Assembly: GCF_030704825.1 (NCBI RefSeq)
Contig: NZ_JAUYNX010000027.1
Coordinates: 1 to 51,228, forward strand
Source of the DNA: Brevundimonas sp.
GTDB taxonomy: Bacteria > Pseudomonadota > Alphaproteobacteria > Caulobacterales > Caulobacteraceae
Direction of reading: 5' to 3'
DNA length: 51,228 bases
Every line of letters begins with the position of its first letter. The stretch's first letter is position 1. Positions 47,521 to 51,228 of the stretch are shown here, in pieces. The notes beneath the pieces are model-generated. The model saw only the letters and a list, made by a program, of their open reading frames with translations. It had not been told where the DNA came from and did no database searches. Position numbers and translations under genes: made by a program.

Positions 47521-49320
47521 CTAGAGCCGGGTCTCGCCCGCCAGAATCGCGGCGCGCGCCGCCTCGCCGAGCCTGGCGTAGCCGTTCTTCCCGCCCCGGA
47601 CGTAGAGGGGGCCGTCCACCTTGTCGGGGTCGAAGCCGTCGGCGACGAGGTCCGTCTTCCTGTATTTGAAGGTGCCAGTGGTGTCGGCGGACTTGATCAG
47701 GCGGACGAAGACCGGACGGGCATAGGCCGGAAGCTCCTGATCGACCCAGTCGGCGAAGGGCCGGGGCGCGAACCGGCCGTCGATCACCAGGGCCACCATG
47801 CCGGCCTTGCCGTCCTGACCGGGGACCGGAACGCCGTAGGCGATCACCTCCCTCACCCCCGGGGCGTCGGCCAGTCGCTGCTCGACCTCGGCCGTCGAGA
47901 CGTTCTCGCCCTTCCAGCGGAAGGTGTCGCCGATGCGGTCGATGAAATAGACGTAGCCCTCGCTGTCCTGCTTCATCAGATCGCCGGTACGGAACCAGCG
48001 ATCGCCGCGCTCGAAGACGTCGCGCAGAATCTTCTTCTCCGACGCCGCCTTGTCGGCATAGCCGGAGAAGGCGTGGCGGGTGTCGTCGCCGATCCGGCCC
48101 AGGGCCTCGCCCACCTCGCCGGCCCTGGCCAGCTGACACAGGCCGTCGGCCCCGCGAACCGGCTCCTCGGTGTCCATGTCAAACCGGACGAGGCGGAAAT
48201 TGATCTGCTTTTTCAGGAAACCCGGCACCCGACCGATCGCGCCCGGCTTTCCGTCGAAATTGAACACCGAGACATTACCCTCGGTCGAGCCGTAGAATTC
48301 CAGAATGTCCGGTATGGCGAACCGCTTCTGGAAGTCGGTCCAGACATCGGGGCGCAGGCCGTTGCCGAAGGCCAGACGCAGCTTGTGCGACCTCTCGTCC
48401 GGATTCTCCGGGCAGTTGACCAGATAACGGCACAGCTCGCCGATATAGACGAACAGGGTCGCGCCCGAGGCCTTCACGTCCGGCCAGAAATTCGTCGCCG
48501 AAAACCGCTTGCGCAGCACCAGCCTGCCGCCGTTCAGCAGGGCCGGCCCGACCCCGACGAGCCCCCCGGTAGAATGGTAGAGCGGCAGGACGTTGAAGGT
48601 GACATCCTTTTCGGTCGCCGCCGTGGCTCCAGCGAAGGCGCGCATATAGGTGCGGGCCCGGGCATGGGTGATCCTGGCCGCCTTGGGCATGCCGGTGGTG
48701 CCGGACGTGTAGATGTAGAGGGCCGTATCGCGGTTGGTCAGGCCGGAGCGGGTCGACCGCGCGGGGCGCACCGACGAGCCGCTGCGCACCGGCTTGTCCA
48801 GGCCGCGCCGTTCGTCGGCCTCGTCCTCGTCCCGGAGACCCAGCACCCAGAGCATCAGATTGCGCCCCGACAGGACCCGCGCGTCCTCGACCCGCTTCCA
48901 GCAGTCCTCGTCCGTAACGACCTGGGAGGCGTTCGAGATCGACAAACAGTGGGCCAGGGCGTGGCCGGTCAGATTGGTGTTGATCAGGGCGGTGGCCACG
49001 CCGACCTTGGAGAAGCCCATCCAGGCGGCGATATATTCGGCCCGGTTCAGCATCACCAGGGCGATGGTGTCGCCGCGCTTCAGCCGACGGCTCTGGGCCC
49101 AGTGGCCGAAGCGGTTGGCCATGGCGTCCAGCTCGCGATAGGTCACGGCGCGGCGGTCGTCCTGGATTGCGATATGGTCGCCGAAGCGGTCCACCGCCTC
49201 TTCCCAGTCGTCACAGACCAGATCGACGCTGTCCAATTCGATCGGCTTGATCCGCTTGAGCAGACGGCGCAGCCCCTTGGCGAAACGCATGTTGCGCTTG
49301 ATGTTCGCCACCAGACCCAT
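47521..49320 (-). CDS. Long-chain acyl-CoA synthetase (FATP-like AMP-binding enzyme)
   Basis: A 599-residue adenylate-forming enzyme. The AMP-binding P-loop is YIYTSGTTGMPKAARITHAR, followed by YGSTEGN and the hinge region RWFRTGDLMKQDSEGYVYFI, then DRIGDTFRWKGENVSTAEVE. The final KYRKTDLV carries the expected catalytic Lys. It resembles the FATP-related bacterial enzymes that activate long-chain fatty acids. The start at 49320 (MGLVANIKRNM) has GGAG about 9 bases upstream; a longer frame is open but shows no similarity. Confidence 0.93.
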   Translation of the reverse strand: MGLVANIKRNMRFAKGLRRLLKRIKPIELDSVDLVCDDWEEAVDRFGDHIAIQDDRRAVTYRELDAMANRFGHWAQSRRLKRGDTIALVMLNRAEYIAAWMGFSKVGVATALINTNLTGHALAHCLSISNASQVVTDEDCWKRVEDARVLSGRNLMLWVLGLRDEDEADERRGLDKPVRSGSSVRPARSTRSGLTNRDTALYIYTSGTTGMPKAARITHARARTYMRAFAGATAATEKDVTFNVLPLYHSTGGLVGVGPALLNGGRLVLRKRFSATNFWPDVKASGATLFVYIGELCRYLVNCPENPDERSHKLRLAFGNGLRPDVWTDFQKRFAIPDILEFYGSTEGNVSVFNFDGKPGAIGRVPGFLKKQINFRLVRFDMDTEEPVRGADGLCQLARAGEVGEALGRIGDDTRHAFSGYADKAASEKKILRDVFERGDRWFRTGDLMKQDSEGYVYFIDRIGDTFRWKGENVSTAEVEQRLADAPGVREVIAYGVPVPGQDGKAGMVALVIDGRFAPRPFADWVDQELPAYARPVFVRLIKSADTTGTFKYRKTDLVADGFDPDKVDGPLYVRGGKNGYARLGEAARAAILAGETRL

Positions 49321-49582
49321 CGTCGTATCCGCTCCGTCGAAAGCCGTCCGCCGATTGGTGATGAAGAAGCCGCCCGCCGCGGTCAACCGGCAGGGGAATC
49401 GGATCGGCGTTTGCGGCCATATGAACGCCGGTTTGCTTCAGGGCGTGGCGCCGATGCGGCGGTGACGCCGGGTGAACCTGTCGAACCCTGACAGCCACTT
49501 GAAGAACCGGCGGCGGCAGCGCTTAATCGACGAACGAGGATTTGCCGGCGCGGGGCCGGGACGATCCCGGGGGACCTCACCG

Positions 49583-50041
49583 ATGAAATATCTTCTGACC
49601 GCCGCCTGCGCGCTGGCTCTCGCCGGGCCCGTCATGGCCCAGGACTACAACGCCGACCCCAACTACGGCGACATCACCCTGGCGCCCGGCTTCACGCCCG
49701 ATCCGCACCTGGTCAGTCTGCGCGCGGGAGGTGACATCAGCGCCTCGAACGCGGGCAGCGGCTGCACCGGCTATATTACCAACGCGCCCGACTTCCGGCT
49801 GAACTGGAGCGGCAAGGGTTCGCTGAACATCAAGATTTCGGTGCTTTCCAAGGCCGACACCACCCTGGTGGTCAACGGTCCGAACGGCGAATGGTATTGC
49901 GACGACGACGCGGGCGAGGACAACAACCCGCTGATCACCCTGGGCTCGCAGGCCGGACGCTACGAAATCTGGGTCGGCACCTATTCCAGCGGCGACCCTC
50001 AGCCTGCCGTGCTGTCGATTTCGGAAATCACCAACTTCTGA
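49583..50041 (+). CDS. Small secreted protein (peptidase S1-like annotation in relatives)
   Basis: A 152-residue protein with a signal peptide (YLLTAACALALAGPVMAQ). The mature part has GDITLAPGFTPDPHLVSLRA, two cysteines (GSGCTGYI, EWYCDDDAGEDNN) and the WVGTYSSGD motif near the end. The same domain is frequent in Caulobacterales and other alphaproteobacteria and is often labelled peptidase S1 without catalytic evidence; it looks like a beta-sandwich. The start was placed at 49583 by the signal peptide. Confidence 0.8.
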   Translation: MKYLLTAACALALAGPVMAQDYNADPNYGDITLAPGFTPDPHLVSLRAGGDISASNAGSGCTGYITNAPDFRLNWSGKGSLNIKISVLSKADTTLVVNGPNGEWYCDDDAGEDNNPLITLGSQAGRYEIWVGTYSSGDPQPAVLSISEITNF

Positions 50042-50076
50042 CTCCCGCCTACAAGTAATCACAAGACAAGAAGCCG

Positions 50077-50116
50077 CACCGTTGCCGCCATAAATGTGGC
50101 GACAACGGTGTTTCTT
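50077..50116 (+). terminator. Intrinsic terminator after the small secreted protein
   Basis: Arms CACCGTTG (50077-50084) and CAACGGTG (50103-50110) with inner pairs CGCCA/TGGCG and a 6-base loop, followed by TTTCTT. Confidence 0.7.
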
Positions 50117-50188
50117 CACGGCGAAATAAGAATCGCGGAACCGTGGTCTCACGGATTGGTTCCTTCCATGAGTTTTGGAGGAATAACG

Positions 50189-50806
50189 ATGTCCGTAACC
50201 TATCCCGACGATCCGATCACGCCGTATGGCGACCTTCGCAAGACACCGCGCGTCGACCCGCAAGCCGAGCCGGATCACGAAGAGCCGTTCGTTCCCGTCT
50301 ATGCCCGTCGCGGCAAGGCGCGCACGGGCCAGAGCAAGATCAAGGCCTGGATGATCCTGGTCCCCGTCGGCGCCATCGCGCTCGGCGGCATCGGCGCCAT
50401 GCTGGTGATGGGCGGCGGCGAGGAGGCTTCAGCCCCGCTGGCCGAACCGGCCGCCACCGCCCCGGTGCTGTCGGCCACCCCGGCGCCGACCGAGGCGGCC
50501 GTCGCTCCGCCGACCAGCGCCTCGACCCCCGCGCCGGTGGTCGCCGCCCCGCCGGTCGTCCGTGAAGCCGCCCCGCTTCGCCGCGCCGCCCCGGCTCCGG
50601 CCCGCCGCGAGGCTCCCCGGGTCCAGGCCCCCGCCGCCACGCCTCGCGTCGCGTCCCCGGCGCCGACCACCCCGACCGGGCCGCAGAGTTATACGCCCGC
50701 GCCGGCGACCTCGCCGACGTCGACCCTGAACACGGCGCCCGCGACCCCGGCTTCCCCGCCGGCCTCGCCCCCGCCCCCGCTGATCGTGGTCGAGCCCCTG
50801 GGCTGA
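50189..50806 (+). CDS. Pro/Ala-rich protein with one membrane helix
   Basis: A 205-residue protein. A charged N-terminal region of about 50 residues (MSVTYPDDPITPYGDLRKTP) precedes a single helix (AWMILVPVGAIALGGIGAML). The rest is Ala/Pro/Thr-rich and probably spans the periplasm. The topology recalls TonB-like or sporulation-domain anchors, but no functional domain is visible. GGAGG precedes the ATG at 50189; a longer frame from a GTG is less likely. Confidence 0.75.
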   Translation: MSVTYPDDPITPYGDLRKTPRVDPQAEPDHEEPFVPVYARRGKARTGQSKIKAWMILVPVGAIALGGIGAMLVMGGGEEASAPLAEPAATAPVLSATPAPTEAAVAPPTSASTPAPVVAAPPVVREAAPLRRAAPAPARREAPRVQAPAATPRVASPAPTTPTGPQSYTPAPATSPTSTLNTAPATPASPPASPPPPLIVVEPLG

Positions 50807-50826
50807 TCGTTCGGCCCTGAACAGAA

Positions 50827-50859
50827 AGACCCCGGCGGATCCCTCCGCCGGGGTCTTTT
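50827..50859 (+). terminator. Intrinsic terminator after the Pro/Ala-rich protein
   Basis: A long perfect stem AGACCCCGGCGGA (50827-50839) with its complement (50844-50856) and a 4-base loop, followed by TTT. It may also work on the other strand for the gene at 50869. Confidence 0.88.
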
Positions 50860-50868
50860 GCCGTCCCG

Positions 50869-51228
50869 TCAGGCTGCCGGCGACACCCGCCAGATGACAT
50901 TGCCGACGTCATCCGCGACCAGCAGGGCGCCCGCGCCGTCGAACTGCACCCCGACCGGCCGGCCCATGGCCTGATCCTCATCGTTGAGGAAGCCGGTCAG
51001 GACGTCCTCGGGCGGTCCCGCCGGAACCCCGCCGGCGAAGGGCACGAAGATCACCCGATAACCGTTCCGCGGCGTCCGGTTCCACGATCCGTGCTGACCC
51101 ACAAAGGCCCCGCCGCGGTAGCGGGCCGGAAAGAGTCCGCCCTCGCCAAAGGTCAGGCCCAGCGAGGCCGTGTGCGAGCCGAGCGCATAGTCGGGCTTCA
51201 GCGCCCGCGCGACCATGTCCGGATTGCG
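50869..51228 (-). CDS. PQQ-dependent sugar dehydrogenase family protein (N-terminus beyond window)
   Basis: The last 119 residues of a larger beta-propeller protein are visible. Features include [40 protein letters not shown], the [20 protein letters not shown] stretch and the final [17 protein letters not shown]. These match the C-terminal end of soluble glucose/sorbosone dehydrogenase-like proteins. The frame stays open to the right edge, so the signal peptide and most of the propeller are outside the window. Confidence 0.88.
   Translation of the reverse strand, partial: RNPDMVARALKPDYALGSHTASLGLTFGEGGLFPARYRGGAFVGQHGSWNRTPRNGYRVIFVPFAGGVPAGPPEDVLTGFLNDEDQAMGRPVGVQFDGAGALLVADDVGNVIWRVSPAA

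Noticed and set aside
46534..49491. 985-codon plus-strand frame across motA and the acyl-CoA synthetase
   Set aside because: It is the shadow of two well supported minus-strand genes; the composition is typical of antisense GC-rich frames.

Overview
This window appears to join two different genomes, with the join inside gyrB near 19.1-19.2 kb. Bases 1 to about 19.1 kb look like the replication-origin region of a GC-rich gammaproteobacterium, probably of the Lysobacterales/Xanthomonadales. The order mnmE-yidC-yidD-rnpA-rpmH, divergent from dnaA-dnaN-recF-gyrB, is classic for that group. recF carries two parS-like sites of the Pseudomonas/Xanthomonas type, and aceF has acquired a palindromic repeat that encodes a PSPLAGEG-type linker. 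Bases from about 19.2 kb to the end look alphaproteobacterial, probably Caulobacterales close to Brevundimonas. The evidence is the C-terminal half of GyrB, an NasT/NasS-controlled nitrate assimilation island, a lone motA, methylmalonyl-CoA mutase genes, and several small secreted proteins typical of that group. Taxonomy here is from memory of protein families, not from a search. The simplest explanation is an assembly chimera across a conserved stretch of gyrB.

Left part (1-19.1 kb): a TIGR00266/AIM24 protein cut by the window edge; aceE-aceF (pyruvate dehydrogenase E1 and E2) divergent from a LysR regulator; a 1016-residue secreted sialidase-like repeat protein with FN3, PKD and GlyGly-CTERM features; a NUDIX hydrolase; mnmE; a 191-base palindromic element; yidC, yidD, rnpA and rpmH; then dnaA, a likely oriC with two DnaA boxes, dnaN, recF and the N-terminal half of gyrB.

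Nitrate island (20.7-37.5 kb): leader 1 - nrtA - nrtB - nrtCD (fused) - porin - truncated cysG - nasT - nasS - leader 2 - nirB - nirD - nasA - cobA - mobA - moaA, all on the plus strand. It encodes nitrate uptake (NrtABCD plus an outer-membrane porin), reduction of nitrate (NasA) and nitrite (NirBD), siroheme supply (CysG-like and CobA), and molybdenum-cofactor supply (MoaA and MobA). Both leaders show two hairpins with hexaloops carrying A at position 1 and G at position 4, followed by an intrinsic terminator. This is the known target architecture of ANTAR antiterminators such as NasT. Because nasT lies downstream of leader 1 in the same gene run, NasT may promote its own synthesis.

Right part (37.6-51.2 kb): two small unknown genes, a glutathione S-transferase, mutA-mutB, a DUF6491 lipoprotein, mnmC, three related Ala-rich lipoproteins with terminators, motA, a long-chain acyl-CoA synthetase, a small secreted protein, a Pro/Ala-rich membrane-anchored protein, and the end of a PQQ-dependent sugar dehydrogenase cut by the right edge. 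No tRNA, rRNA, CRISPR array, transposase or phage gene was recognised.
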